From CAZHFW01 sp964531675 (lineage in GTDB: Bacteria > Planctomycetota > Phycisphaerae > Phycisphaerales > UBA1924): a stretch of 43,928 nucleotides of DNA. Position numbers and translations under genes: made by a program. The DNA lies in NCBI GenBank assembly GCA_964531675.1, contig CAZHFW010000027.1, positions 1-43,928 on the forward strand, given 5' to 3'. Shown in pieces: positions 7,915-17,028 of this stretch (positions are counted from its first letter, which is position 1; each line of letters opens with the position of its first letter). The notes under the pieces are model-generated. The model had not been told where the DNA came from. It was given only the letters and a program-made list of their open reading frames with translations, and searched no databases.

Positions 7915-9321
7915 ATGCGTGAAGGTCGGACCCAACCTGCCCGCCGGGACGATGAGCCCTCGCGCGCGTTGAGCCTGGCGCTCATCGCGCTGCTCGCGGT
8001 GTGTTCCGCAGCAGCGCTGGGCGCGTGGCCCATCCCCAAGCGCGAGGGGCTGCAGATGTGGACCTTCGCAAGGCTCCACAAGCAGCTTTACGACCCCATC
8101 GTCTCCGAGTGGAACAAGTCGGCGCAGACGCCGACGCAGATCACCCTGATGGGCATTCAGGGGATGGAACGCCGCATGCTCGCGGCGTTTCTGAGCGGGA
8201 TGCCCTTTGCGGATCTGGTCGAGGTCGAGCGTGCCAACGCCGGACGCGCCTTCCGCGGTCCCGCCGACAGCGTCGGATTCCTGGATCTGACCGATCGCCT
8301 CAAGTCTGAAGGGCTGCTGGAGCAGATCAACGCGCCGAGCTTCAGCCCATGGTCGAGCCGTGGCCGAGTCTACGGGCTGCCCCACGATGTGCATCCTGTC
8401 ATGCTCGGCTACCGCGCCGATCTGGTCGAAGCCGCCGGGATCGACGTCAGCCAGATCGAGACCTGGGAGGACTACTTCCGCGTCATGGCCCCGCTCATGA
8501 AGCCCGGGTCTGACGGCAAGCCCGAGCACTATCTCCTCAACCTCTGGGAGACGCACCAGACCACCATCGAGATCCTCCTGCTCCAGGCGGGCGGGGGCTT
8601 CTTCGATCCTGATGGCAAGTGCGTGATCGACTCCGACGTCAACGCCAAGGTCCTGGCAACCATGGTCGGCTGGTGCCATGGCCCAAACCGCGTCGCGGCC
8701 GACGCGCCCTACTTCGCCGCTTCGGGCAACAAGCTTCTCCTTGATGGCTTTGTCGTCGCCTCGTTCATGCCCGACTGGATGTGCAACATCTGGAAGTTCG
8801 AGATCCCACAGCTCGCGGGCAAGGTGAAGGTCATGCCTCTGCCCGCGTGGGAGCGCGGCGGCCGCCGGACCAGCGTCTGGGGCGGCACGATGCTGGGTAT
8901 TCCCAAGACCACCAGCGAGCCCGAAGAGGCCTGGGACTTTGCCAAGAAGCTCTACCTCTCGCGCGAGCTTGCCAGGTCCACCTACAAGGTCGCGGACATC
9001 GTGACCCCGGTGAAGACGTTCTGGGATGACCCGATTTTCGATCAGCCCGATCCCTACTTCTCCAACCAGGCCAAGGGACGCCTCTACCTGAACCTGGCGC
9101 CGCAGGTGCCCACCCGCACGGGATCGCCTTACAACGCGTTCGCCCAGCTTCGCGTGCAAGACGCGCTGGTCGCGCTGGTCGCGTACGCCAAGGAACACAA
9201 CGCCTACGACGTCGCGACGCTCGCCCCCGAGGCCAAGCGGCTTCTGGGTGAAGCTTCCAAGCTCGTGAACGATCAGATGGGTCGCAACGTGTTCGCGACC
9301 GCGGAAGGAGGGGCATCGTGA
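7915..9321 (+). CDS. ABC transporter sugar-binding protein (solute-binding family 1)
   Basis: The 468-aa product has a charged N-terminus and one hydrophobic segment (about 19-38, LSLALIALLAVCSAAALG) that is a signal peptide or membrane anchor; no lipobox cysteine is placed for a lipoprotein. The mature part follows the MalE/UgpB-like fold: MWTFARLH, LMGIQGMERRMLAAFLSGMPFADLVEVE, a hinge stretch GRVYGLPHDVHPVMLGYRADL, and VMPLPAWERGGRRTSVWGG. It should catch a sugar in the periplasm and hand it to the two permeases that follow. Its stop overlaps the next start in GTGA, showing translational coupling. The sugar is not known; a beta-glucan oligosaccharide is suggested by the neighbouring GH81 and GH1 genes. 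Confidence 0.9.
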   Translation: MREGRTQPARRDDEPSRALSLALIALLAVCSAAALGAWPIPKREGLQMWTFARLHKQLYDPIVSEWNKSAQTPTQITLMGIQGMERRMLAAFLSGMPFADLVEVERANAGRAFRGPADSVGFLDLTDRLKSEGLLEQINAPSFSPWSSRGRVYGLPHDVHPVMLGYRADLVEAAGIDVSQIETWEDYFRVMAPLMKPGSDGKPEHYLLNLWETHQTTIEILLLQAGGGFFDPDGKCVIDSDVNAKVLATMVGWCHGPNRVAADAPYFAASGNKLLLDGFVVASFMPDWMCNIWKFEIPQLAGKVKVMPLPAWERGGRRTSVWGGTMLGIPKTTSEPEEAWDFAKKLYLSRELARSTYKVADIVTPVKTFWDDPIFDQPDPYFSNQAKGRLYLNLAPQVPTRTGSPYNAFAQLRVQDALVALVAYAKEHNAYDVATLAPEAKRLLGEASKLVNDQMGRNVFATAEGGAS

Positions 9322-10199
9322 GCCGTCCCTCCCGCGCCAATCTCACGCCCTGGGCCTTGCTCGGGCCCTTCGTGATCATCTTCGGACTGTTCACGCTGGT
9401 GCCTCTGGTGCAAGCGGTCAGGCTGGCCTTCCAGCAGACCTACGGCCCGGGATACGCCCGCTTTGTCGGACTCGACAACTTCACGCACCTGGCCTCGGAT
9501 CCGCTCTTCTGGAAGGCCTGCGTGAACACGCTGCTGTTCACTGCGGGCTCCGTGTTCATCCAGCTTCCCCTGAGCCTGGCGCTCGCGCTGATGCTCAATC
9601 GACCGAACGTGCGGGGGCGAGCGTTCCTGCGACTCGTGTTCTTCGCGCCGTCGCTGGTGGGGGTGGTCTTCGTCGCGATGATCTTCATGGTGCTGCTCGA
9701 GAAGCAGACCGGTCTCGTGAATCGAACGCTGCACACCGCGGTCGGCTTCGATCTGGACTTTCCCTGGCTCGAACGCTTCGTGATGCCCGCCCTGATCCTC
9801 GCGAGCCTCTGGCAATACGTCGGCTTCAACATGATCTACTTCCTCGCGGCTCTGCAGAACGTCAGCAAGGATCAGGTGGAAGCCGCGACCATCGACGGCG
9901 CCGGCCCGCTCGGTCGTTTCGCGCACGTCACGATCCCGAGCATCCGACCGGTCGCGACCTTTGTCGTGCTCCTCTCGATCATCGGAAGCTTCCAGCTCTT
10001 CGAGCTTCCCTTCGTGCTCATGCAAGGCTCGGGCGGCCCGGACAACCGGGGCCTCACGATCGTCATGTACCTCTACCAGACAGGCTTTGAGACCGGCGAT
10101 CTGGGTTACGCCAGCGCCATCGGCTGGACCATGGGCCTGACGCTCATGGGCCTCGCCATCGCGCAGCGGGCCCTGGCCAAAGGCGAGGTGCACGCGTGA
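9318..10199 (+). CDS. Sugar ABC transporter permease, MalF type
   Basis: The 293-aa inner-membrane protein starts at a GTG inside the stop of the binding-protein gene (GTGA, 4-bp overlap). It shows about six membrane segments, beginning LLGPFVIIFGLFTLVPLVQAV, and the cytoplasmic EAA loop (about 188-207; EAATIDGAGPLGRFAHVTIP) that docks the ATPase. This is the first permease of the MalF/UgpA group, pairing with the next gene. The matching ATP-binding subunit is absent from the window, so a shared MsmX-like ATPase encoded elsewhere is likely. Confidence 0.93.
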   Translation: MSRPSRANLTPWALLGPFVIIFGLFTLVPLVQAVRLAFQQTYGPGYARFVGLDNFTHLASDPLFWKACVNTLLFTAGSVFIQLPLSLALALMLNRPNVRGRAFLRLVFFAPSLVGVVFVAMIFMVLLEKQTGLVNRTLHTAVGFDLDFPWLERFVMPALILASLWQYVGFNMIYFLAALQNVSKDQVEAATIDGAGPLGRFAHVTIPSIRPVATFVVLLSIIGSFQLFELPFVLMQGSGGPDNRGLTIVMYLYQTGFETGDLGYASAIGWTMGLTLMGLAIAQRALAKGEVHA

Positions 10200-11068
10200 A
10201 GCGGGCCCTTCCCAACTCCGAGCGCTCGGGCCCGATCGGCCTGCTGCTGCAGGCGCTGGTCTGGTTCGCGGCCATCGTCACGCTGACGCCCTTCGCCTGG
10301 CTCGCGGTCGCGTCCATCAAGCGGAGCGAGGACTTCTTCACCACGCTCTTTTTCCCCAAGGGAGAGGGCGCTCTGGGCGTCGCCTGGTCAAGACTGACCG
10401 TGGACAACTTCATCCGCCTGATGGATCAGGCGGGGATGGCCCGGTCGCTCGTGAACTCGGTCTTCCTCTCGTCTGTGACCGCGCTGCTTTCAACGTTCAC
10501 CGCCGCGATGGCGGGCTACGCCCTGGCGAAGTTCAACTTCCGCGGGCGCAACACCGCGACGTGGATCGTTCTGGCCGCGATCGTGCTGCCGCCCCAGCTC
10601 CTGCTGGCGCCGGGCTATCAGCTCCTGTTCCACATGAACCTCTTGGACACGTTCACCGGGCTCATCCTTCCCGCAGCAGCCCCGGCCTTTGGCGTGTACC
10701 TCTTCCGTCAGGCGGTCATCTCGTCCGTCCCAGACGCCCTTCTCGAGTCCGCCCGCATGGACGGCTGCGGCGAGGCCCGCCTCTTCTTCCAGATCGTCAC
10801 CCCGCTGATCAGGCCGATGATCGGCACGTTCCTGCTCATCACCTTCGTGGGCACCTGGAACAACTTCATCGGTCCTCAGGTGGTGCTCCAGACTCCCGAC
10901 AAGTTTCCACTCTCGGTCGCGGTGGCCCAGCTCCGCGGCGTGTATTACCAGGATTACGGACTGCTCATGGCCGGCACGGTCTTGTCGATCGCTCCGGTGA
11001 TGGCCCTGTTCCTGTTCCTCCAGCGCGATTTCGTCTCCGGACTCACTTCCGGTGCGATTAAGGGATGA
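10196..11068 (+). CDS. Sugar ABC transporter permease, MalG type
   Basis: The 290-aa product starts at GTG with a 4-bp overlap with the preceding permease gene. It has the MalG-group pattern: a first helix LLLQALVWFAAIVTLTPFAWL, a periplasmic loop, and the EAA loop at about 184-203 (ESARMDGCGEARLFFQIVTP). It ends RDFVSGLTSGAIKG, a C-terminus common in this group. It forms the membrane channel with the MalF-type protein. Only 3 bases separate it from the GH1 gene, so transport and intracellular hydrolysis are tightly linked. Confidence 0.93.
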   Translation: MKRALPNSERSGPIGLLLQALVWFAAIVTLTPFAWLAVASIKRSEDFFTTLFFPKGEGALGVAWSRLTVDNFIRLMDQAGMARSLVNSVFLSSVTALLSTFTAAMAGYALAKFNFRGRNTATWIVLAAIVLPPQLLLAPGYQLLFHMNLLDTFTGLILPAAAPAFGVYLFRQAVISSVPDALLESARMDGCGEARLFFQIVTPLIRPMIGTFLLITFVGTWNNFIGPQVVLQTPDKFPLSVAVAQLRGVYYQDYGLLMAGTVLSIAPVMALFLFLQRDFVSGLTSGAIKG

Positions 11069-11071
11069 AGT

Positions 11072-12517
11072 ATGACCCGGCAAGGAAAGCTCGGTAAGCC
11101 CAAGGCGTTCCCCGCGAACTTCGCGTGGGGCGCCGCGTCCTCCTCCTACCAGATCGAAGGCGCCGCCGACTCGGGCGGAAAGGGCCCCTCGGTTTGGGAC
11201 GCCTTCTGCAAGGTCCCCGGCGCGGTCCACGGCGGCCACACCGGCGACGTCGCCTGCGACCACATCAGGCTCTTCCATGAAGACGTCCGCATGATGCACG
11301 AGCTGGGCATCAAGGCCTATCGCCTCTCCATCTGCTGGCCCCGCGTCCTTCCCGACGGCGTCGGCCGCGTGAACGAGACCGGGCTCCGCTTCTACAGCGA
11401 CCTCGTCGATGCCCTGCTCGATCACGGGATCGAGCCCTGGATCACCCTCTTCCACTGGGAGTATCCCCTCACGCTCCAGCGCCGCGGCGGATGGCTCAAC
11501 CCGCTCTCCCCCGCGTGGTTCGAGGAGTACGCGCAGGTCGTCGTCAAGCGTCTCTCCGACCGCGTGACCAAGTGGATCACGTTCAACGAGCCCCAGGTCT
11601 TCCTCGAGCTCGGGCATGGCGAAGGCAAGCACGCCCCGGGCCTGCGCCTGCCGCTGGCCGATCGACTGATGGCCGCGCACAATGTGCTCATCTCGCACGG
11701 GCGCTCGGTCCGCACCATCCGCGAACACGCCAAGACGCCGCCGCTCGTCGGCTGGGCGCCCGTTGGCAAGGTCGAGTTCCCCGCGACCGAATCGGAAGCG
11801 GACATCGACGCGGCCCGGCGCTCGACCTGGTCCATCACCAAGCCCGACCTGTGGAACAACACGTGGTACGGCGATCCCATCTGCTTCGGGCACTACCCCG
11901 AGGATGGCCTGCGCACGTACGCGCCCTTCGTTCCCAAGTTTGAAGAGAAGGACTTCGAGATCATCCGCCAGCCCCTCGACTTCTACGGGCTGAACATCTA
12001 TTCCGGCACGCCGGTGTCTGCTTCGCCCACAGGCGAGCCGATCCCGCAGCCCACGCCGCCTGGCTTCCCGCAGACCACCTTCCGCTGGAACGTCTCGCCC
12101 GAGAGCCTCCGCTGGGGCCCCCGGTTCCTCTCCGAACGCTACAAGCTTCCCATCGTCATCACCGAGAACGGCATGGCCGGCCTGGACTGGGAGGACATGT
12201 CGGGCCGCGTCCGCGATCCGCAGCGCATCGACTTCACGCGCCGCTACCTCCTCGAACTCGCCCGCGCCATCGACGACGGCGTCGATGTGCGGGGCTACTT
12301 CCACTGGTCCATCATGGACAACTTCGAGTGGGCCGAGGGGTACAAGGAACGCTTCGGTCTGGTCCACGTCGACTTCCAGACCCAGAAGCGCACGCCCAAG
12401 GACTCGGCGTACTGGTACCGCGAGGTCATCCGCAGCCACGGTCTGGCCCTGTGGGGACCCGGCGCCGTGGATGCTGCGGTGGTGAACGTGCGCACGTCTT
12501 CCGAAGTCAAGGCCTGA
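11072..12517 (+). CDS. GH1 beta-glucosidase, cytoplasmic
   Basis: The 481-aa product is a complete glycoside hydrolase family 1 enzyme. It has the N-terminal signature FAWGAASSSYQIEGA, the acid/base motif TFNEP (Glu173) and the nucleophile motif ITENG (Glu365). The family's aglycone-side residues appear in SIMDNFEWAEGYKERFGLVHVD. There is no signal peptide, so it should cleave imported beta-linked oligosaccharides to glucose in the cytoplasm. It starts 3 bases after the permease gene. Beta-glucosidase is the most likely activity; family members also include beta-galactosidases and beta-fucosidases. A C-terminal extension of about 20 residues after the last strand looks unstructured. Confidence 0.94.
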   Translation: MTRQGKLGKPKAFPANFAWGAASSSYQIEGAADSGGKGPSVWDAFCKVPGAVHGGHTGDVACDHIRLFHEDVRMMHELGIKAYRLSICWPRVLPDGVGRVNETGLRFYSDLVDALLDHGIEPWITLFHWEYPLTLQRRGGWLNPLSPAWFEEYAQVVVKRLSDRVTKWITFNEPQVFLELGHGEGKHAPGLRLPLADRLMAAHNVLISHGRSVRTIREHAKTPPLVGWAPVGKVEFPATESEADIDAARRSTWSITKPDLWNNTWYGDPICFGHYPEDGLRTYAPFVPKFEEKDFEIIRQPLDFYGLNIYSGTPVSASPTGEPIPQPTPPGFPQTTFRWNVSPESLRWGPRFLSERYKLPIVITENGMAGLDWEDMSGRVRDPQRIDFTRRYLLELARAIDDGVDVRGYFHWSIMDNFEWAEGYKERFGLVHVDFQTQKRTPKDSAYWYREVIRSHGLALWGPGAVDAAVVNVRTSSEVKA

Positions 12518-12591
12518 TCGCGGACCTGCAGCAGAGCCCATCGGGTCGTCACCGCAGTCGCCACGCTTTCGCATTCGCAAGGAGCTCGAAC

Positions 12592-14526
12592 ATGGCATCG
12601 CGTCTCTCCCGCCTCGCGGGCGCCCTCGGCGTCGCGCTCGGCGTTTTCACGTTCGCCGGTCAGGCCATGGCCCAGATCGCGGCCAAGTACCGCGTCGAAG
12701 CCGACGCCAACGGCGTGTGGTGGTTCGTCGGACCCGATGGACACCGCTTCCTCTCCATCGGCGTCGACAACGTCTCGCCCCGCGCGTGGAATCCGCCCGC
12801 CAACACCGTCTTCTATGACGCGGTGAACAAGCAGTTCGGAGGCAACGCCAAGGCCTGGGCCGACGACACCCGCAAGCTCCTCCTCGATCACGGGTTCAAC
12901 ACCCTTGGAGGCTGGAGCGGCTTTGAGATCACGACCGGCCAGGACATGGTCCGCACCATCGTGCTCTACGTCACGGGCCACGAGCCTGACCGCTGCCTCG
13001 ATGCGCTGCTCCCGGGATTCGAGCAGAGGGCCCGCGAGAACACCCGCGCCGAGATGGCCAAGTACGCCAAGGACGACAAGATCCTGGGCGTCTTCCTCGA
13101 CAACGAAATGCCCTGGTGGGGAAAGAGCGGCTGGGACAAGATCCCGACCTACACCCTGCTCGAGCGGGCCTTCGACCTTCCCAAGGACAATCCGCGCCGC
13201 GGCGTGGCGCTCGCGTTCCTGAAGGACAAGTACCAGACCGCCGAAGCGCTCGCCAAGGCCTACGGCCGGTCCCTCGAGTCCTGGGACAAGCTCGACTCCA
13301 AGTGGCTCCAGTCCGTGTACACCGACGCCGCGATGAAGGACCGCTCCGCGTTCACCGGCAAGGCGGCCGAGGCGTTCTATCGCATCTCCGCCCAGGTCGT
13401 GCGCGAGGAACTCCCAGGCACCTTGATCCTCGGGACGCGTTTCTCGGGCGAAGCCCCCGATCCCGTGGTCGAGTCCTGCGGCAAGTACTGCGACGTCCTC
13501 TCCTTCAACGACTACAACGGCGATCCCCGCGCCAACATGGACCTCTACACCAAGTTCTGGCTTGTCGGCAAGCGACCCATCATGCTCACCGAGTTCTCCT
13601 GGCGCGGCAAGGACAATCAGAGCGGCAACCCGAACACCCGAGGCGCAGGCCCGGTCGTCGCTGGACAGACCGAACGTGCTGAGAACTACGCCAAGTTCGT
13701 CCCCGACGCGCTGGCGACCCCGGTCCTCATCGGCGTCCACTGGTTCGAGTTCGCCGACCAGTCCCCGCAGGGCCGCTTCGATGGCGAAGACTCGAACTAC
13801 GGCATCGTCGACATCAACCATGGGCGCTACGTCAAGCTCCTGGACGCGATGAAGGACGCCCACGCCAAGGTTCACGACATCCACGCCAAGACCACGCGCA
13901 AGATGCCCGTGGAGATGCCCTCCGACAGCCCCTACGGCGAGCGCAAGGTCTCGTACGCGCCCGCCCAGCATCCCGAGCGCCCGCCGACGCTCGAGCTGCT
14001 CGCCAAGGGCTGGGCCAAGGACCCCGAGATCTGGGGCGCCCGCGACGCCAAGCTCGCCTGGGAGTGGGGGAAGGGACAGGGCGTCGTCCTCAACTACGAC
14101 GCCGGCCGTGAATACGGCGGCGGTATCAACTTCACCGGCCCCTCTTCCCTGAAGATCGCCACCGGCGGCGCGGGATCCACCGACCTGGATGGCTACGACC
14201 GCCTCGTCCTCGAAGCCGAGGCCCCCGAAGGACTCGAGATGCTCATCGTCGTCTCCGAGGCCAGCTCGGGCCCCACCTGGCAATCCTCCTTCGACACAGG
14301 CTCGGGCGACGATGGCGAAGCCTTCATCACCACGCCCGCCCGAGGCGAAGGCAAGCTCGTCACCTACACCTTCCCGATCAAGGACCTGCAGCTCCAACAG
14401 TTCCACGGCAACCAGAAGGGCAAACGCCGCATCGACATGCAGGCCAACCTGTGCGTCGGGATCCAGGTCCGAGGCGAGCCTCAGACCGGCAAGGTTGTCG
14501 TCAAGTCCCTCAGGCTTGAACGATGA
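12592..14526 (+). CDS. Secreted clan GH-A glycoside hydrolase, agarase-like, with C-terminal beta-sandwich
   Basis: The ATG at 12592 has AAGGAG 7 bases upstream and gives a 644-aa protein with a clean signal peptide (residues 1-27, ending GQAMAQ); an upstream extension of the frame lies inside the GH1 gene and is rejected. A TIM-barrel follows: VWWFVGPDGHRFLSIGVDNV at its start, the likely acid/base in LDNEMPWWG (Glu172, after Asn as usual in clan GH-A) and the likely nucleophile in IMLTEFSWRG (Glu334). This resembles beta-agarase-like (GH50-related) proteins. The last 160 residues form a beta-rich domain resembling CBM11-type jelly rolls. Context suggests beta-glucan rather than agar as substrate, but the exact family is unsure. 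It closes the plus-strand series before a terminator. Confidence 0.78.
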   Translation: MASRLSRLAGALGVALGVFTFAGQAMAQIAAKYRVEADANGVWWFVGPDGHRFLSIGVDNVSPRAWNPPANTVFYDAVNKQFGGNAKAWADDTRKLLLDHGFNTLGGWSGFEITTGQDMVRTIVLYVTGHEPDRCLDALLPGFEQRARENTRAEMAKYAKDDKILGVFLDNEMPWWGKSGWDKIPTYTLLERAFDLPKDNPRRGVALAFLKDKYQTAEALAKAYGRSLESWDKLDSKWLQSVYTDAAMKDRSAFTGKAAEAFYRISAQVVREELPGTLILGTRFSGEAPDPVVESCGKYCDVLSFNDYNGDPRANMDLYTKFWLVGKRPIMLTEFSWRGKDNQSGNPNTRGAGPVVAGQTERAENYAKFVPDALATPVLIGVHWFEFADQSPQGRFDGEDSNYGIVDINHGRYVKLLDAMKDAHAKVHDIHAKTTRKMPVEMPSDSPYGERKVSYAPAQHPERPPTLELLAKGWAKDPEIWGARDAKLAWEWGKGQGVVLNYDAGREYGGGINFTGPSSLKIATGGAGSTDLDGYDRLVLEAEAPEGLEMLIVVSEASSGPTWQSSFDTGSGDDGEAFITTPARGEGKLVTYTFPIKDLQLQQFHGNQKGKRRIDMQANLCVGIQVRGEPQTGKVVVKSLRLER

Positions 14527-14575
14527 CACTTGAGCGCTGAGCCTCGGGACCAGGTCCTCTCCAACGCCCCCAAAA

Positions 14576-14615
14576 AGAAGCCCCCGGGCCGAAGCCCGGG
14601 GGATTTCATTTTCGG
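14576..14615. terminator. Bidirectional intrinsic terminator between the GH gene and glnN
   Basis: Nine-base perfect GC arms cccccgggc (14581-14589) and gcccggggg (14594-14602) enclose CGAA. On the plus strand ATTTCATTTT follows; on the minus strand the loop reads TTCG and CTTCTTTTT follows. It can end both convergent transcripts. Confidence 0.85.
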
Positions 14616-14634
14616 TCTGCTCTTTCGCGATCGC

Positions 14635-16815
14635 TTACTTCAGGACGAGCATCTCGCGGTAGGTCGGCACAGGCCACAGATCCGCCGAGACGCGGGTTTC
14701 GAGCTCGTCGATGATCTCGCGGAGATCGCCCACGGCGCCCAGGACGCTGTCGCGGTAGATCTTGGCGTGCTTGATCGGATCGCCGTGGTGGTCGGCAGCC
14801 TTGTCGGTCGCCTTCTCCACCGCTTCGACCGCCTTGCGGAGCTTGTTGACGTGCGAGGCGAACTCCTCGAGCGACTCGCGAAGGTCCTCGGCATCGACGC
14901 CCGCCGCCTCGGTGGCCGCGACCGCCTCGGCAAGCTCGGTCTGCTGGCGGATCGCCGCCGGCAGGACCTGCGTGCGGCCGATGAGGGCCGCGGTCTCGGC
15001 CTCGATGTGCACCTGCTTGATGTACTTCTCGAGGAAGATGTGCGCCCGGCTCTCGGTCTCCTCCTTGGAGAGGACCTTGTACTTCTTGAAGAGCTCGATG
15101 TTCTTCTTCGAGCCGACCACCGCCAGCGCGTCGGCCGAGTTGCGGAAGTTGGGAAGCCCGCGCTTCTTCTCCGCCTCGTCGTGCCAGGCCTTGTCGTAGC
15201 CGTCGCCGTTGAAGATCACGCGCTTGTGGGCCTTGATGACCTGCTGGAAGACCGAGCGGGCCGCCTGCTGGAGCTTGGCGGGCGAGGCATCCTTGCCCGC
15301 GGCCTTCTCGATCGCGGAGGCCATGTAGTCGAGCGAGTCGGACACGATCGTGTTGAGCACCGTGATCGGCCAGGCCACGCTCGCCGAAGCGCCGACGGCG
15401 CGGAACTCGAACTTGTTCCCGGTGAAGGCGAAAGGAGACGTGCGGTTGCGGTCGCCCGTGTGGAGGGGGAGCATCGGGAGGGACTTGGCGCCCAGGTCGA
15501 GCTTGCCGCCCTTCATGGTGCTCTTGGGATTGCCCTGCTCGAGCTGCTCGACGATGTCCGTGAGCATGTCACCCAGGAAGATCGACATGATCGCGGGCGG
15601 GGCCTCGTTGGCGCCCAGACGGTGGTCATTGGCCGCGGAAGCGACCGACGCGCGGAGCAGGTCCGCGTGCACGTCCACCGCACGGATCACGGCACACAGG
15701 AACGTCAGGAACAGCACGTTGGAGTGCGTGTCATCCCGCGGATCCAGGAGGTTGGCGCCCGTGTCGGTCGCGATCGACCAGTTCACGTGCTTGCCCGAAC
15801 CGTTGATCCCCGCGAAGGGCTTCTCGTGCAGCAGGCACGCCAGGTCATGGCGAACCGCGACCTTGCGGAGCGTCTCCATCACGACCATCTGGTGGTCGGC
15901 CGCGACGTTGGCCGTCTCGAACACCGGCGCGATCTCGAACTGCCCGGGCGCGACCTCGTTGTGACGGGTCTTGACCGGAACGCCCAGGCGATAGAGCTCA
16001 CGCTCGCACTCGTTCATGTAGGCGAGCACGCGGGGAGGAATGGAGCCGAAGTAGTGGTCCTCGAGCTGCTGGTGCTTGGGAGGACGAGCACCGAACAGGG
16101 TCCGCTCGCAGACGATCAGGTCATAGCGATCGTTGTACAGCGCGCGATCGATCAGGAAGTACTCCTGCTCGCAGCCGCAGGTCGCCGCGACGCGGTTCAC
16201 GCCGCGATCCTCGCCGAAGAGCCTGAGGATGCGCAGGGCCTGATCGCTCAGCACTTCCATCGAGCGGAGCAGGGGGGTCTTGTGGTCGAGCGCTTCGCCC
16301 CGGAAGGAAACGAACGCGGTGGGGATGCACAGCGTGATCGCCGACCCCGAGCGGTTGAGGAAGACCGGGGAGGTGCAGTCCCACGCGGTGTACCCGCGGG
16401 CCTCGAAGGTCGAGCGCAGGCCGCCCGAGGGGAAGCTCGAGGCGTCAGGCTCACCCGCGACCAGGGCCGATCCGGAGAACTCGGTGAGCGCGCCGCCGTG
16501 GCCGTCGGGCGTCACGAACGAGTCGTGCTTCTCCGCGGTCGTCCCGGTGAGAGGCTGGAACCAGTGGGTGTAGTGGGTGGCGCCGCGCTCGATGGCCCAG
16601 TCCTTCATCGCCGCTGCAACCACGCCCGCGACCTCGTTGTCCAGAGGCTCGCCGAGCTTGATCGTCCGCTGCAGGCGCTTGAAGACGTCCTTCGGCAGCC
16701 GCTGCTGCATCACGCGCTCGGTGAACACGTCCGCGCCGTACACCTCTTCGATGTTCAGGCGGCGGGCGCTGTGGGCATGATGCGAATGGGACTCAGCGGC
16801 GCGATCGAGCGTCAT
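14635..16815 (-). CDS. glnN: Glutamine synthetase type III
   Basis: The 726-aa product makes glutamine from glutamate, ammonia and ATP. The size and motifs are those of type III: a long N-terminal domain with ERGATHYTHWFQPLTGTTAEKHDSF, the GSALVAGEPDASSFPSGGLR stretch, ATCGCEQEYFLID (metal-binding Glu), LLHEKPFAGINGSGKHVNWS and NRTSPFAFTGNKFEFR. The helical C-terminal part (about 560-726) is also typical. I chose the ATG at 16815, with GGAG 8 bases upstream; the frame continues to 16890 but the extra residues do not resemble the family. It is transcribed alone. Type III enzymes are usual in Bacteroidetes, cyanobacteria and planctomycetes and typically respond to nitrogen supply; no operator was recognised. 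Confidence 0.95.
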   Translation of the reverse strand: MTLDRAAESHSHHAHSARRLNIEEVYGADVFTERVMQQRLPKDVFKRLQRTIKLGEPLDNEVAGVVAAAMKDWAIERGATHYTHWFQPLTGTTAEKHDSFVTPDGHGGALTEFSGSALVAGEPDASSFPSGGLRSTFEARGYTAWDCTSPVFLNRSGSAITLCIPTAFVSFRGEALDHKTPLLRSMEVLSDQALRILRLFGEDRGVNRVAATCGCEQEYFLIDRALYNDRYDLIVCERTLFGARPPKHQQLEDHYFGSIPPRVLAYMNECERELYRLGVPVKTRHNEVAPGQFEIAPVFETANVAADHQMVVMETLRKVAVRHDLACLLHEKPFAGINGSGKHVNWSIATDTGANLLDPRDDTHSNVLFLTFLCAVIRAVDVHADLLRASVASAANDHRLGANEAPPAIMSIFLGDMLTDIVEQLEQGNPKSTMKGGKLDLGAKSLPMLPLHTGDRNRTSPFAFTGNKFEFRAVGASASVAWPITVLNTIVSDSLDYMASAIEKAAGKDASPAKLQQAARSVFQQVIKAHKRVIFNGDGYDKAWHDEAEKKRGLPNFRNSADALAVVGSKKNIELFKKYKVLSKEETESRAHIFLEKYIKQVHIEAETAALIGRTQVLPAAIRQQTELAEAVAATEAAGVDAEDLRESLEEFASHVNKLRKAVEAVEKATDKAADHHGDPIKHAKIYRDSVLGAVGDLREIIDELETRVSADLWPVPTYREMLVLK

Positions 16816-17028
16816 GAATCGTTCTCCGGCGAGGGCAACTTGGCAGATTCCTTCTGCGACTCGGGCCCGGGCCTCAGGGGCCCAGGTCAACGATCCGGCA
16901 TTGTTGCCCTATGCGCGCAGGGAGCAAGTGATCGGCCCCGGAAGCCTCATTCTTGAGGGCGAATTCCCAGTTCTGTGGACGTTGTGGAACAACACACAGA
17001 TTTGTGCTTCAGCCCCGCACCCCAGGAA

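Noticed and set aside
14530..16956. 808-codon open frame on the plus strand opposite glnN
   Set aside because: Arg/Leu/Val/Asp-rich shadow translation; glnN on the other strand has full family motifs and a terminator.
16981..16993. Palindrome GTTGT-GGA-ACAAC between trpA and glnN as an operator or terminator
   Set aside because: Only 5-bp arms, no T-run, and no promoter boxes nearby; not better than chance for a region of this size.
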